This document shows positions 33,295 through 45,224 of a stretch of DNA of 64,000 nt, piece by piece (the first letter of the stretch is position 1; each line of letters opens with the position of its first letter). Under the pieces are notes generated by a model, which was not told where the DNA came from, did not search any database, and was given only the letters and a program-made list of their open reading frames with translations. This DNA is from Chara braunii. Its lineage: Eukaryota; Streptophyta; Charophyceae; Charales; Characeae. The stretch is taken from contig BFEA01000136.1 in the NCBI GenBank assembly GCA_003427395.1, positions 2,304,504 to 2,368,503 on the forward strand. Direction: 5' to 3'. A program made the translations under genes and the position numbers.

Positions 33295-34017
33295 ATTGAG
33301 CCGTCAAGGGCTGAAATTTTCACAATCCAGATATCAAGGGCTGAATTCCCCCCCGTCCTCCTCCAATGAATCCAAAATACTTCTTCCAAGAATCACAACC
33401 CTGTTACAACAACCCCGAACAACCAAAAACAAGTGTTCAACGAAGTATGCAGGACTCTCCTTCTTCCTCCTCGCCACGACATAACCCTAGCTATGGCTGT
33501 CGTAGCAGTAGTAACCCCACAACTGTCACAACTTGCCAATCTTAACCAGCGGCCTCAAATGATAGCAACGCCAGCTCAGCGCTGCACGTCCTGATGATGA
33601 AGGAGACGACCGATCCAAAACTTCAAAGAAGATGAAGTTCCTCGTGAGGAGGAACAACAGATATGGCTGCGAAATGGACGATGGCAGCGCCCAGAACCAA
33701 CAACAGTGTCCTGTGGAAGCTGTCATGCAGAGCTGCAAAATAGCGGCAGTGCGATCTTCAATTTCATTTTTCAACCCCAGCTATGGCTGGGCTTCGAGGA
33801 AGAAGATGACCTTGCCCAAAATAACACAGCAACGCTCCCGCAATGGCCGGGCAGAGTTTCCCTAGCAAAACGAGATGCAAAAGACCCCAACTCTATTTTC
33901 CTCCCGCTACTTACGAGGGATTCCCCAGGCAACAGCGCAGAACTCATCGGTATCTAGATGGAAATCGGGGAAAGGGGATCTAGACCTCTAGGACAAGGCA
34001 AAAAAAAAGGCAGAATG
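33295..34017. other. Intergenic DNA, nothing recognised
   Basis: Short open frames (to 83 codons) show no domain. 'caagggctgaa' is repeated at 33305 and 33335. The phrase 'agctatggctg' occurs twice and also appears in the E1 LTR and E2 leader neighbourhoods, suggesting old LTR-derived sequence. Confidence 0.45.
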
Positions 34018-34400
34018 GCCTAAGACTACCACATAGAGACCACTTGTGAGGAAGCGGTTGATGTGTCTCACAATCTCTGCCGTCTGTCTCGTTCTACATG
34101 GGTAGGCCTCAATCCATTTAGAAAAATGATCTACAAACACGAGTAGGACTGAATACTCGCAGCTATTAGGGCCAGGGTGAATCATGATGTCCGTCATATC
34201 CATGCTAGTCCTCTGCAATGACCGTTCGACTACAGTTGGGACAATGGATCTAGGCAGCTGGATCAGTGCTTTGTGGGACGAACAGACCGCGCAGTTTTTG
34301 ACGATGAATTGATCGGCGCTTTGTTGGACAAACAGACCGCGTAGTTTTTGACGATGAATTTAACATCGTCCCTGATATTGGACCAATACCACTCATGATT
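34018..34400 (-). pseudogene. E4 integrase: zinc site and truncated catalytic core
   Basis: After an H...H / C..C zinc site (near 34260-34420, disrupted by a ~51-bp tandem duplication at 34262-34364), the core begins SMDMTDIM (first catalytic Asp) and reads FVDHFSKWIEAYPCRTRQTAE. It breaks off at about 34030, before the DxxxxF and Glu motifs. It cannot be functional. Confidence 0.8.
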
Positions 34401-35083
34401 CAGAAAGCGAAATGAGTGGCTGTTTCTTCATGGGTCGTCTTGACCCAATCATATCGCATAAAGGGGTATGGTATAGCCATCCAAAGACCGCTACCGCTGA
34501 TCTTTCGTTTTTCTAGCCTCCCCTCGTTCCACTTATGATCCCGCGCCCACTCATTGGCCCGTCTGCGATCCTCTTTTGAATACTTTTGGACAAAGTTCCC
34601 TACAACTATCGCTTTCAGTGCGACATATGTCCAGACTTCGGCGCGTCGAAACCTCCGCATCTTTTCCAATCCGTTCGAGGTGGCTTCGAGTGATCGAGCC
34701 TCCGTCGAAATCTTGTCGGTCCGACACAAGCGGCACAACCATGCCTTTTTCGTGTTTCTATATTGTATGCAAGACCCGTGGGCCCTTGAGACGCACTGAC
34801 CATATTCTACCCAATCGACGTACACTTCTCCGTGTGGACACATAGAGACAGAGTAGACTCGCGATATAGCTTCACATAAATAGCAAAATTTGTCAGGCAG
34901 AGAAACAAAAAAAGAACTGGGGGAGAGAGGAGTCTCATCATTATCTTCTCCTAGTGTCGCCATGAGTCCACGTGTCACTTCCTTGGGGGCCGAGGGAGAA
35001 CCCTCACTCCTCCGTAGGTGGGACCCTTGAGAGATTCCGGATCCTTCCACGGGAGGATTTCCTCGCCTTTGGGTACCTTGCAC
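34400..35083 (-). pseudogene. E4 pol segment with C4HC3 PHD-type zinc finger
   Basis: A 227-codon open frame between RNase H and integrase. Residues 67-120 (34724-34885) give C67-x2-C70, WVEYGQC97, H102, C105 and C117-x2-C120. This is the PHD order with its third Cys changed to Tyr94, one G-to-A away from Cys. The later segment, ending WVKTTHEETATHFAF, enters the integrase HHCC zinc site. PHD fingers bind histone H3 tails, so in the intact ancestor this could have targeted integration, a role chromodomains play in E1 and E2. No such finger is usual at this position in plant Ty3/gypsy pol. Confidence 0.65.
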
Positions 35084-35580
35084 AGTCGATGCAATCTTGT
35101 CAAACCGTAAGGACTCCCGTGCCGCCCCGTCTTCCCGTGGACGATATTGAAGTCGTATTCCTGTAAGCTGACCGCCCAGCGTTCGATTATGCCCGTGTAA
35201 TTAGCAAGTTTCTTGAGGGCCAACAGAGGCTCGTGAACGGTAACCAACAAAAACTTATGCCCGTACAAATATGGATAAAAGTGTTGAATACCTCGGGCTA
35301 CCGCATAACATTCTTCCCGAGGTACTGAGTCATTGCATCACTCGTCCGACATTGTTCGAGATCCGTACTCGATGACGTGTTCCTTGTCGTTCTTCCCTTT
35401 TTGTGTCAAGATAGTGGAGACAACTTCCGGTTGCCAATCAATAATAAGTATAAACGACCTTTCTGAATCTGGCCGGATCAAAATGGGTGCCAAGGCCAAG
35501 GCATTTTTCAATGTAGAAAAAAGTCTGCTCACAACTCGTGTCCCAGTGCAACGGCTGGCCTCTGGCGGGGGGATTCCACC
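34975..35580 (-). pseudogene. E4 RNase H region
   Basis: The motifs WDTSCEQTF, LKNALALAPILIRPD, YGSRTMSDE, ECYAV and YGHKFLLVT-HEPLLALKKL run in order to the connection-like NIVHGKTGRHG and GLTRLHR. A frameshift lies near 35515 and a stop after TMSDE. The catalytic Asp of HEPLL's neighbour reads Val (VTVHEP where relatives have VTDHEP). Confidence 0.75.
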
Positions 35581-35589
35581 CACCACCCC

Positions 35590-36800
35590 AAAAAGTTCTT
35601 GGGAGTAGAGTCTCCCTGCCAGGTCTACTTGCACTCCTCCCGTTCCAGCCCCAAAACGGTCGACCCCTTGGTTAGGTACGTAACTTTGGTGAGGAGGAAA
35701 CCCCAACCCAAATTTTGTTCCCAACATTGGTGGGGTACTCTGAGGTACCCATGAAACAAAGGCAGACGTCCCTTCATTCAACATATTCTGCGATTTCAAG
35801 TGTCACTGAGTCAATATTTGTTGGAGTTGGGTTGGAAGGTTGGCTGCAACAAACATAGGATTATTGAATGAGCTTCCTGCTGGAAGATTCCTTGGGACGC
35901 ATGTGTCGTGTTGCCCTGTGGGAACTGCTGTTGAGGTTGAGGTTGGAGCTGCTGCAGGAGTCGCTGCTGGATAAGCGTCTGGGCCAAGGGGTCCCTGGTA
36001 CCTCGGTTGTGACGATGCTTGTCGTTCTTGGTTCTGTCCTGCTCCTTGTCTTTGGAATGGTGTATCTGACTCTGTCATCGGATTTTGTTGTCTGGCTCCT
36101 CTTCGACACTCCTCTTCTGAGTGAAAAAGACTGCATCTTTGACACCGAGGTGTGGAGGAGCAAGCCAAACGCACTTCCAGTTCATCTCCTTCAAAAGTTT
36201 CCACCCATATTGTATCCTTCATGTTACCTCTCGCGGTTGGGTCGACGTCAAACTTTATGTTAATCAAACAAGGTCTAAGTCTATCCAGCTCAGAAGGATG
36301 AGTGAAGGTTACAGGACCAATGGCCCGAGAGATATATGACTCGAGGTCTAGCATTGCATTGATCGACACTTGAACGACAATCACCCAAAAGATGGAGTCG
36401 TCTTCCGTTCTTCTTTGTTCCTTGAGCTGCGCCTTTGTTAGCCATGGCTTGAATTCCGGGGCGTATCGAGTAGGCCCCAAAGTTATGGCATCTCTCCCTT
36501 TTTCCACCATCCACCTTGTTATCGCCGCACCCTTCGCAACATAAGATAGTACGTTAGGAGACTCCATCTTGATCCCCCCTCATCCAAAATTCTCCCTCTT
36601 GAAACTGACATTTTTGGTTGGTTCGTCCTCAGAGGCCCTAATCACGCCATCTTTAACTTTTTTGGTCAAGAAACGCGCTCCCTCTCGAAATATGACTGTA
36701 ATATTATGCTCCTTAAGCCAAGCCACTTTTGTGCGGTCGATGACGTGGTTGACATTGAATTTGACTTCCCGCCCGAACCTGGGCTAGGAGGTGATCTTGT
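35590..36800 (-). pseudogene. E4 gag-like protein with DUF4283-like region and zinc knuckle
   Basis: The longest open part is 35803-36567 (KFVPWLTKAQ-type FKPWLTKAQLKEQRR, then a DUF4283-like beta/alpha segment, then CQRCSLFHSEEEC, CX2CX3HX4C). A Pro/Gln/Thr-rich tail follows and passes a stop into 35600-35799. Upstream in another frame, to about 36800, HNITVIFREGARFLTKKVKDG extends the protein. DUF4283 plus a zinc knuckle is also seen in LINE ORF1 proteins, so this part could come from a different element; same strand and order favour gag. Confidence 0.6.
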
Positions 36801-39800
36801 CGGATGAGCTTATTTACTTGGTAGCAATTCTCAGTGGCAAAGGCAGACAACGACCGGTTCAACTACACACATTCAAAATTGATACTCCTACAAAAGATTT
36901 GTCCTTCAACCCATGTAACTGGATGTTCCCGCCTCAACACAATCTTAAGACGACGTGTCTGGTTCACCATCTCACCACTAAGGACCTTTATCGGGCCCAA
37001 TTGCGCAAATATGGCATGCGAATGTAACTTTTGGAGCGATGGAGCAAAAGGGGATGCCATTGGGTACCTCATGATCAAATTGGGACTTAAAGCCATGACA
37101 AATTTATTATGAGCTTTGATGACCCTCTTAAACCAAAGGCAAGGAGGCCTCGTGTGACTCATAAAACACTTGGTTATACCCAGGGTCAAATGAATTTGTA
37201 CTAAAAGTAGGCATGCAAATACTCAGTGGCCCTTGTGCCATAAGGGACGAAAGGACTTAATCTTGCATCTAGTTCTGGGATCGTTGGGTGCAAAACGTTA
37301 TAATAAGAGGGATCTCATTAAGAGTAAGAGGTGGGAATGGGAAGTGGAACGTTAAAATGTTTTTGGGATCCCTTGTCCATGTCGGTACAAGCTTTGGTGT
37401 GAAAAGAGTTATGAAAAATGCATGGGCTGTTATCCTATGGTCTGTATGATGTTGCCAAAATAAGGAAAGTTGGGGGGACGTTATCTTCTTTGCTGCCAAA
37501 ATGATAGTGCACGCCAAGGAAAACCTTTGAATAGCGATCCAAGTTGATTTCGATAAGGACAAAATAAAGGTTAGGCGCGGGGGAATGCCAAAGGGGATAA
37601 CTTTCGACCGAACATGAAACCATTTCTTGACACTTATGCAGCCTTGTAGAGACACGATGGACGACTTAAGGTTTTGTGTTTTTTTTTTTTTTTTACTTAA
37701 AGAGAGCACTGGTGTAAGGAAACATATACTGGTTAGCTGATCACCACACCATTAACATAACTGGGTTCCTCGTCTTGTCGTGAATCCTGCAAACGGAAGC
37801 AATAAGGAGTAGTAATATGGGCGGTGGAGAGTAAAAAAATGTGTGATATTATAAATCTATGATTGTGCAAACAAATATATATTGGTGTAATAATTATGTA
37901 GTAAGATAAAATAATGAAAGTGATTTGGTGAAATTAGTATGTAAAATCAACAAATAAGTAGAATGATTGGGTGATATAATCTCAACAAAACTCAGTTAGT
38001 ACAATTATAAAGGAAAGGTGATAGATACAACCCTAAAAGGTTAATGACAATGTTCGTCAAAAACATAGTGTCTATTTATTTATTTATTCTTCTATCTTTA
38101 TTTGTTTGGTGGCAAGACGTTGTCTTTCACAACGACTGGATATCATTGAGAGTCTCCCGACTGGGATATGAGGACCGTGTTCCGCTTGTACTAATCTCGC
38201 CTCAATTACCATATATAAATGTTTTTTTTTGCTTGTAAGCGATAAGTAACCAGATTGTTGCCATCCAAACTAAGAGGGGATTTTATTTTTTTGTTAAATA
38301 AATAAAAAAGTATATAAATTGGTGAAGTTTTGTCCGAGTAAGTTTACATTCCTAATCGTCAATACCATGTGGTGACCCATGTATAATTCTTTTCCGCACC
38401 ATCTAAGTTGGGCGCTGAGAGTGGATTAAACTATAGTTATAACTTTATTTCGGTTACTTATTAAAGACTCAAATTCATACTTGTTTGATAGGTAGACCTT
38501 TTAACTTAGATATATAGCTTAGCAATGTTATTCTGAATCTTATAATGACGGAGTCTATGTTAAATCGGGGATTATTGGACGAGAAGAAATGTCGAATTAT
38601 GAATATTTTGTCTTAGTCCTACACGAATGGAATTTTTTTTTTAAAGTCGAGTTTTGAATACCATCAAGACCGGAGACAACCACCGTGACGTTAAAGTCGA
38701 CGAAACTTAGACTGATTGGTTACGTAAGTATGTTATGTCATTTTGATTTTGCAATAATTTCTCGCCGCTTCCTACCGATATCATGGAACGTTCGGTTTAA
38801 GTATATGAGAAAGGTTGAACCGCCGGATCGAGCGACATCTTTGTTCCTCTAAAATGTAGTATCTTTTATAATGACGGAAAAAATCCCGTTCCTTGCCAAA
38901 CTTTCACAAAAAAAATCACCACATAGATGTTTTACATGGCACAAACAGACCTGATATTAGACAATAAAAAGTATACGGTATTTTCGAAGCCATAGAGGTT
39001 AGATCAAGAATTGTAGGGGTGGAAAGAAGTATCACGTGAGCATTTTTTTTAATCAGATGTCTCCACGTTCGAATTGGAACCCTGCCATATTTACCAAGGG
39101 TGGGGAAGAATGTTTTTTGTGAGATTATTAAATAATATTCAACATTTAATCATCGCCTTTTTCATAATCTATTGAACATTCGTTTTGATTTTGAATCTTA
39201 TTTGGGAATATTTGACTTTGTGAAAATTGAGATCGTTTGTGTTTCTACACCTTGGTATCAAACCTGTAGGCAACACTTTCATTCGGATAACAACCCGAAA
39301 TGCTAGACCCAAAAACAAACGTTATTTGTGAAAGTGACCAAACCAAGTTGTCACCATCCTTCTCAAAAGGAGGACCTCGCGGGAGGAGGGAGTGATAAGC
39401 CCCCTTCCCCAATCAGGGCCCCCTCGATTGTGAAGATACGAAAAAGGAAAGATAAGAGTTCAAAGACTGACACTTCTCCCTCTAAGCAAAAGATGAAGGC
39501 CCTACAATCAACAAGGCGGAGGAGGTGACCTCTTATCCCCTTGTTGTGGAGGAGTCTGTTCCTTGTCCGGTAAATAGAGAGAGAATCATCAGTCCTTTCA
39601 CAAAGCAGGCAGAAACCGTTCTTCACGAGGAGATAAAAGCAAAAGAGGAAGATAAGGTTTTAATTAAAATAATAATAATAATAATAATGAGAAAATATAC
39701 ATGGAAATAATCGAAAGAAATTTCAATTCGGAGCTTATGTTCGCGAACAAGAATATAACTTCATAAATATGACATATAGGATGAAAACCTAACATTGATC

Positions 39801-40991
39801 CTCTATGGGGTCTCTCCCCCCCTTCTCGTCAAACGAGGGAGGAAATAAAAAAAATAAATGATATAGACGAATTATTTTTCAAACCTTTAGACTTAAATGT
39901 TTAAATTTACGATAACTTAACCTATGTCTCCGATTCTTCACATTCAGAGATGGATGATGATTATTGATCGAGAGAAATCTCTTATGAGTTAGACTTGTTT
40001 TCTCATGATGGTAGTGCAGTTTCATGTTCGGAAAAATTGTGTACCGACAATTATAAGGAAAATGCTCATTCAGATAACGAGGGTTTCACTTTGTAGAAAA
40101 AGTGTTTCATCGTACCTCATTTCAGGCTTAGGTCTTCGTCGCCTCTCCCACAAAAAAAAAAAAAAAAAAAAAAAACCCGCAAAAAAAATTGAGTGATAGT
40201 GGTTAATCCTTATTTTAAAAGAAGGGAGTAAGATGTACGCAAAGTCAAACAATCATTATCCTTTGCGCGAACACTCTTAAAGGTAGATTATGACAAGGGA
40301 CCAGTGATGAAATTCATTGTTCGCGTGGTCTGTTCTCAGTCTCTACACGGTTCGATGGTTCTCACAAAGATTGAAGATGATGAATCTTTTACTCTTCCAA
40401 CGATAACGACTATTTGTCTTCCATTGGAAAATCATGTGGTAGAAGTAACGAGAAAACATGTCGCACATGAAATATATGTCAGCATATCCTCCCTGAATCA
40501 AGGAGTGACATACACATGCCGTGAACAACCAATAGAGAAAAGATAACTCTATATTTTGTTCTTTTGATTATTCATGGTGATGCGGAATCTATTAACAATA
40601 TGTATGAACAGAGACTCCATTGAATTCCGCTAACTCCATTTTTTGACACTGACATCGAAACACTGAAAAATAATGGCATTATAATTGGGATGACTGCACA
40701 CAATGTGGCAGAATGATTCGCACAAAGGAATGCAGTAGATTTTTAACCGTCTGAAACTTTCCCATGAGTCTGAATGTGCAACAACAACCTTCTTAACTGA
40801 AACAAGTAGAAGTTGTGGTTGTACAAAAAAAAAAAAGGTAAAAGTCATTAACGAGTCGTATCCAAACTTCACGTGATAAGGACCCTATAAATGTTACTGC
40901 TAAATAAAGTAAGACTAATAGACTCGGTGACATAACAAATAAATTTGAGAAGTTGGGACTAGGCTCGTGGGTGTTTTCTTAGGGCGTATAA
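36801..40991. other. AT-rich DNA without a recognisable gene
   Basis: From about 37.7 kb the composition becomes strongly AT-rich compared with both flanks, with many TTT/AAA tracts. The minus-strand frame at 37269-37709 (146 codons) may extend an element ORF1 but has no domain I can name. The + frame at 39328-39710 is Lys/Ser/Arg-rich and resembles the basic tail of a retroelement ORF1. Neither is strong enough to call. No tRNA, rRNA or organellar gene is recognised. Confidence 0.5.
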
Positions 40992-41234
40992 ATTCTCTGC
41001 TTACAAGAAACAAAATTAGACAACGACAAGTTGCAAGATGTGTAAGCTTGGTGGGATGACCCTTTGATTCGGGTCCTCGTCGATGATACCAAAGTAGGGG
41101 TCATTGTACTTTACGATTATAAGCTTGATATAACATTGTCAGACATGTATGGCATGCGCTCTCGTGGTAGGCGGATTCAAATTGGGCTATGTGAGGAGAG
41201 GAAAAAAAAAACTCCACCACCAACGAGTGTTGGT
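40992..41234 (+). pseudogene. LINE (non-LTR retrotransposon) endonuclease fragment
   Basis: The frame reads ILCLQETKLDNDKLQDV, a TAA, AWWDDPLIRVLVDDTKVGV, LDITLSDMYGMRSRGRRIQIG. CLQETKL is the metal-binding Glu motif of the apurinic-type endonuclease in L1-clade LINEs. Downstream the frame runs into poly(A) and poly(C) tracts, and no RT is visible. Such an element could have supplied the machinery that retroposed U6, but that is inference. Confidence 0.55.
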
Positions 41235-43883
41235 GACACTCCCCCCCCCCCCCCTCCCCTCAATTAAGATTTGTTACGGTGGGTTATTGGAAATGTTATT
41301 GGAAAGTAAAATGTCACTGAGTGGACAACTGTTCATCTTAATTTGGGGACAACCGTTATTTCGGGCGGTAAACTATGACCCTGCTTAAAGTTAACCACGC
41401 TCAACTGTCCATAGAGCCGAATATCATACATCTGAATGGGCCCCTTCCATAGTTAAATTATTGAAATAATGCCCTACAGATAGTATAGTGGGCCACTCAA
41501 CCGGAAATCCATCCATAAATGAAGTTGACAAGGCTTGTATGAGATGTGTTTACTATTTAGTGATTTTTATTTTTCATTAATTTTTCGATGACCATTCGCT
41601 CACACTCGATCAACAAGGCTTTCAAAGTATCATAAGCGTTGTGTCCGAAGAAGTCGTTTCATCTCACTTTATCAATTTTGTTTTTTCTTGTGCATTCAAC
41701 TACAAGGAGTTACCTTAGTCTTGGTTTTGCCTGTCACTAATGTGCCACTTCCTAATTTGCCCCAATTATCCTATCTTTATGGTTGATCTCGTTTAACCAT
41801 TGTACAACCTTACACAATGGTCCTAAGCCTTTAATGTATAGACACATAAAGTTGAATATGTCATTTGCCCAAGCGACAAAGAACGATTGGAAAAGCATAA
41901 GGGAACACACATACCCAAAAGATGTTTGAACAAATCGAGGTGATAAACATTTTGGCAAATTAAGGATCTAGAGACAATTAAGGAATTTTATATCTTTAAG
42001 GGTTAAATATAAAAGTATCAAATCTTCATAAGACAATTTATTTTTCCTTTTACTTTACTAACCTAACAGAGGACCCAATCAAGCTTTTTCACATTTTGAC
42101 TAATTATAATTATAGTGTTGGGCTTGCAGTGATTGCACAACACGTACGTCAGATAGACATAAACTTTAATCAATCAATCAATCAATGTTTTTTTTCTCCC
42201 CCCTTCGATATATGCTCTTCAAATGTTTTTCCCCTTTTTAATTATATAGGGGGTGGTGCTAGGGGTTTCCAGCCTCGTTCCCCATCTCCACACCCCCTTT
42301 CGGGTCATGATGAAACCAGTTATGCCTGGAGGGAGAATAACAGGGGGTTTAGCTGGCATGACCGGCCCATACCCCGGTAACGAGGATATGTCATGACCAC
42401 AACACTTTTGATGAGGTTCGTCTAGACCCTTGGTAGTATGGCGTATGGCAACGATCGAAAGTCATTAACAAGGAGATTCGATAATAGACTGCAGATATAA
42501 CATATGATTTTCTGAGCCTCATTCTGATAGTTGTAACCTAAATATTTGACACACTTACGTTCAAACTTTTTCATTAGGACAAGGAAGTTGTGACGCCCTA
42601 CTGACAAACCTATATGTCGTGGACGTGGACGTGGTCAGTGCAAAGTCATTTGACCTGGAGGATTTAAGGGGAACTAAGAAGAACAAAATAATTTCATATC
42701 AGGCCGATGATGTTGCATGAACACTTACTAGGAAGGCAGTGCTCGATGAAGAGGTAAAATGTAAGCAATAACATGAACTTGAATGGAAAGGGCTAACACA
42801 ACTTGACTGATACTTCAAGTGAGTAACACAAAAGATGGTGGTCATGTTGGTATGTAAGATATAAGGCACTGTCGTACTGTTCTTACATACAACACCAATG
42901 TGATGATGAATCGTCCTTGTTTTCCCTTGATGCATCGATCACCTTCACTGCGATGCCTCCATGACCATCTTTCCTCTTCGTTATCCCACGTCCGACTTTA
43001 TCCTCCCTCATGACAACGAATACTCTGTCGAATGTCACCACTGCTTACCAACGTTATTGCGCGTCTCACCTTCACAACATTGTTACTATGATAATTATTA
43101 TCCTAACGACTGACGATTATATATGTATTTGGGGCATATTTCAATCCTGATGCAGCGATAATGACCAGGCGTTGTATTTGGGTGAAAATTGTAGTTGTTT
43201 ACAACAACCTGCCTCTGTGGCACTGAGCGCTGGAACGTCCTCGCCTTTCAGCTGGTGGGCCCAACACTCCCTATAGAGTTGCGCCATCCCCTATCATTCA
43301 GTCCACGACTTGTTCGGTATATTTTGTAAATGTATTTAAGTTGCATAATTTCCTTAATGTATTTGAGTTATTATGGTATCAACACATTCAAATGTATCCG
43401 GTCCATTTCAGTTCACATACATATAGAGTGTTGGGCAGCGGAGCCAGAACCTACATGATTAGGAAGAAAGACAAAAGAAAGAAGAAATAAATTGCAATGT
43501 ACCCCTCACATATGAGGTATATGTTAAAATTACCCTAAAAGACGTGGGTAGAGCGAAAGATGCTTCGACCCAAAATCTTTGTGATATGCCTATGTTAGGC
43601 GGGTGAGGAAATTTGCATTGTGAATAGCGCCCCACATGGGGGTTACGTGACACCCCAGGCTGTGGATCCTGCGGCCTAGGAGGCGGCTGACCACAGGCCC
43701 GGGACCGAGGCCGCGCGGCCACCCCAGACCCATGCGGGGACGCGCGGAGGAAAACAGCACGCGCGTGTGGGCGTCGCACGTCGGCCTCTATGGCCCTCTT
43801 AAAAAAATAAAAATAAAAAAAAATTGGGGGGGGGTGTTTTTTGGTATGTGAGAAAAAGATAAATAAATAGAAAAAAAATAAAT
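41235..43883. other. AT-rich DNA, mostly featureless
   Basis: No ORF with a recognisable domain. A C-homopolymer lies at 41241-41254. A block at about 43148-43194 (gatgcag.gataatgacc...gttgtatttgggtgaaaattgtag) matches the right half of the MITE family at 2095-3943 and is probably a decayed copy. Around 43600-43790 a GC-rich stretch of ~190 bp interrupts the AT-rich island. Confidence 0.5.
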
Positions 43884-43913
43884 ATTGATTGATTGATTGA
43901 TTGATTGATTGAC

Positions 43914-43951
<38 letters not shown>
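43884..43951 (+). repeat. (ATTG)n microsatellite
   Basis: About 17 tetranucleotide units with one interruption. Antisense frames read Ile-Asn-Gln-Ser repeats and are not genes. Confidence 0.95.
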
Positions 43952-43953
<2 letters not shown>

Positions 43954-44853
43954 GGGGGAGAGGTCCTCCCTCCCCTCCCCGGGCTCCCCCCAGCACACGC
44001 GCACATACACACACACACACACACAATTATTTTTTTGTCTGCTAGTCTTTTTCCTGTTGTTTGTCGTTCCTCTAATTTTTCCTAAGTATTTTTCTGTGTG
44101 CCCAACTGAGCACCCTTAAGTAGTGCCAAACAGTCGGTGGTTCCTCGTTTGGAGTGCCAACTGCACTCTTAGGGGGGCCGCTCGGTTCGGGATGTCTGTG
44201 TTGGCTATGGGTGATCACAGATGCTCGTCGGAGTGTCTCCCTGGCTCAGTGGGTGGTGGGAACCAACAGTCTGCGAGGTTCACCCGTGATGTGAGTAGGT
44301 GATGTGTTGCTTTGCTCCGTGTTGGATGTGTGCATGACCCCGTCTGCGCTCCACAACTGCCTCGCTGCCCGTTTTTCTTGCCTCGCAGGTCGTTCTTGGC
44401 ATGCTGCTGTCTTCGCTGTGTGGTCTGGCCGGGTTGTGGTGTTGCCTTGCGCTTCGCAGCTTCGCTGCCTTGCCGCCCGTCCGCTGGTCGTGCCTTCCTC
44501 GTCCTTTGCTTGCGCGCCCTGTAGTTTGGTTGCCATGTTGGGGTTGCCTTGTGCTCCTCAGCGTGGTTGGTCTGCTGCTTGTCCGCTTGTCCTCTTGTCC
44601 TCTTGTCCCTTGCAGTGTGGTTGTCTTGGTGGTGTGGCCTGGTGCTTCACTTCTTGGGTGTCGTGCTGCAAGTTCGACGTGCCGTGTCGTTCCTTGCAGA
44701 CGTTTTTGGCATTGTGCAGCTGTGTTGCCTCTACTGCGCAGCCTAGTGCTCCGCAGGGTTGCTGCCCGCTGCTATGTTCCGCTTGGGGACAGTCTGCCTT
44801 CAACAAGGGTCAAAGGGTTCATGACTCAAACCATCATATACGGAGATTCCGCA
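43952..44853. other. GC-rich low-complexity region, no gene called
   Basis: Overlapping open frames of up to ~249 codons on the + strand encode Leu/Cys/Ala/Val-rich sequence with no domain, and several frames are open at once, which is a composition effect. A tRNA-like word pair (tggctcagtggg at about 44250 and ggttcaccc at about 44277) is too closely spaced and imperfect to call a tRNA or SINE. Confidence 0.5.
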
Positions 44854-44907
44854 GATTGTCGAGGGTTCAGCCTCTTGATGAGTCGGTGCAATTCCGACGA
44901 AACAATC
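44854..44907 (+). ncRNA. Hammerhead-ribozyme-like motif C (type III layout)
   Basis: Stem III GATTG/CAATC plus A-U pair, cleavage triplet GTC, stem I GAGG/CCTC with loop GTTCAG, stem II GTCGG/CCGAC with a 7-nt loop and core GAAA are all perfect. The only defect is C3 of the CUGAUGA core, which reads T (TTGATGA). It lies 20-22 kb from motifs A and B and shares their exact stem-loop I. C3 is essential in characterised hammerheads, so this copy is probably inactive or very slow. Confidence 0.75.
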
Positions 44908-44965
44908 TTCTCATTATCTGTTTTTATTTTTTTCGGTCTTTCGATTTGCTTGGGACTTGTACTTT

Positions 44966-45224
44966 TTTTCGGTTTGCCTGCCTCGGTGTGCTTGTGTGTC
45001 TGTTTTGTGTTCTTGTATGTTGTCTGTCGTCCCGCCTCCCCCGTGCCCTCTAACCTATGCCTTGATGTCTTTTTCCTTGCTTTGCTCTGATGCTTTTCTT
45101 GTTTGCCTGGTCTCGGTGTGCTTGTGTGCCTATTTTGTGTTCGTGCATGTTGTCTGCCTTCCCGCCTCCCCAATGCCCTCCAACCTATGCCTTAATGTCT
45201 TTTTGCTTGTTTTGCTCTGATGCT
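44966..45224 (+). repeat. 131-bp tandem duplication
   Basis: Blocks beginning 'ggtttgcctg.ctcggtgtgctt' and ending 'ttttgctctgatg' occur at 44966-45092 and 45097-45224 with about 88-90% identity; a partial third copy follows to about 45305. Confidence 0.8.

Larger units (their letters stand above)
34018..36800 (-). mobile_element. E4: internally deleted retroelement remnant with PHD finger
   Basis: On the minus strand the order is gag (DUF4283-like with zinc knuckle), an abrupt junction at about 35560-35600, RNase H, a PHD-type finger, the integrase zinc site and the first part of the integrase core, ending at about 34020. Protease and nearly all RT are missing at the junction and the integrase lacks its second Asp and Glu. 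No LTRs were found. Codon use and motifs differ from E1, E2 and E3, so this is another lineage. Confidence 0.75.

Noticed and set aside
44245-44290. tRNA-derived SINE head (tggctcagtggg ... ggttcaccc)
   Set aside because: Box spacing is under 30 nt and no second copy, 3' tail or target duplication was found; the similar word at 46943 runs into the assembly gap.
44304-45090. 249- and 229-codon overlapping ORFs as a Leu/Cys-rich membrane protein
   Set aside because: Two + frames are open over the same stretch with similar low-complexity composition, and the hammerhead-like motif and a tandem duplication lie inside; no domain or signal supports coding.
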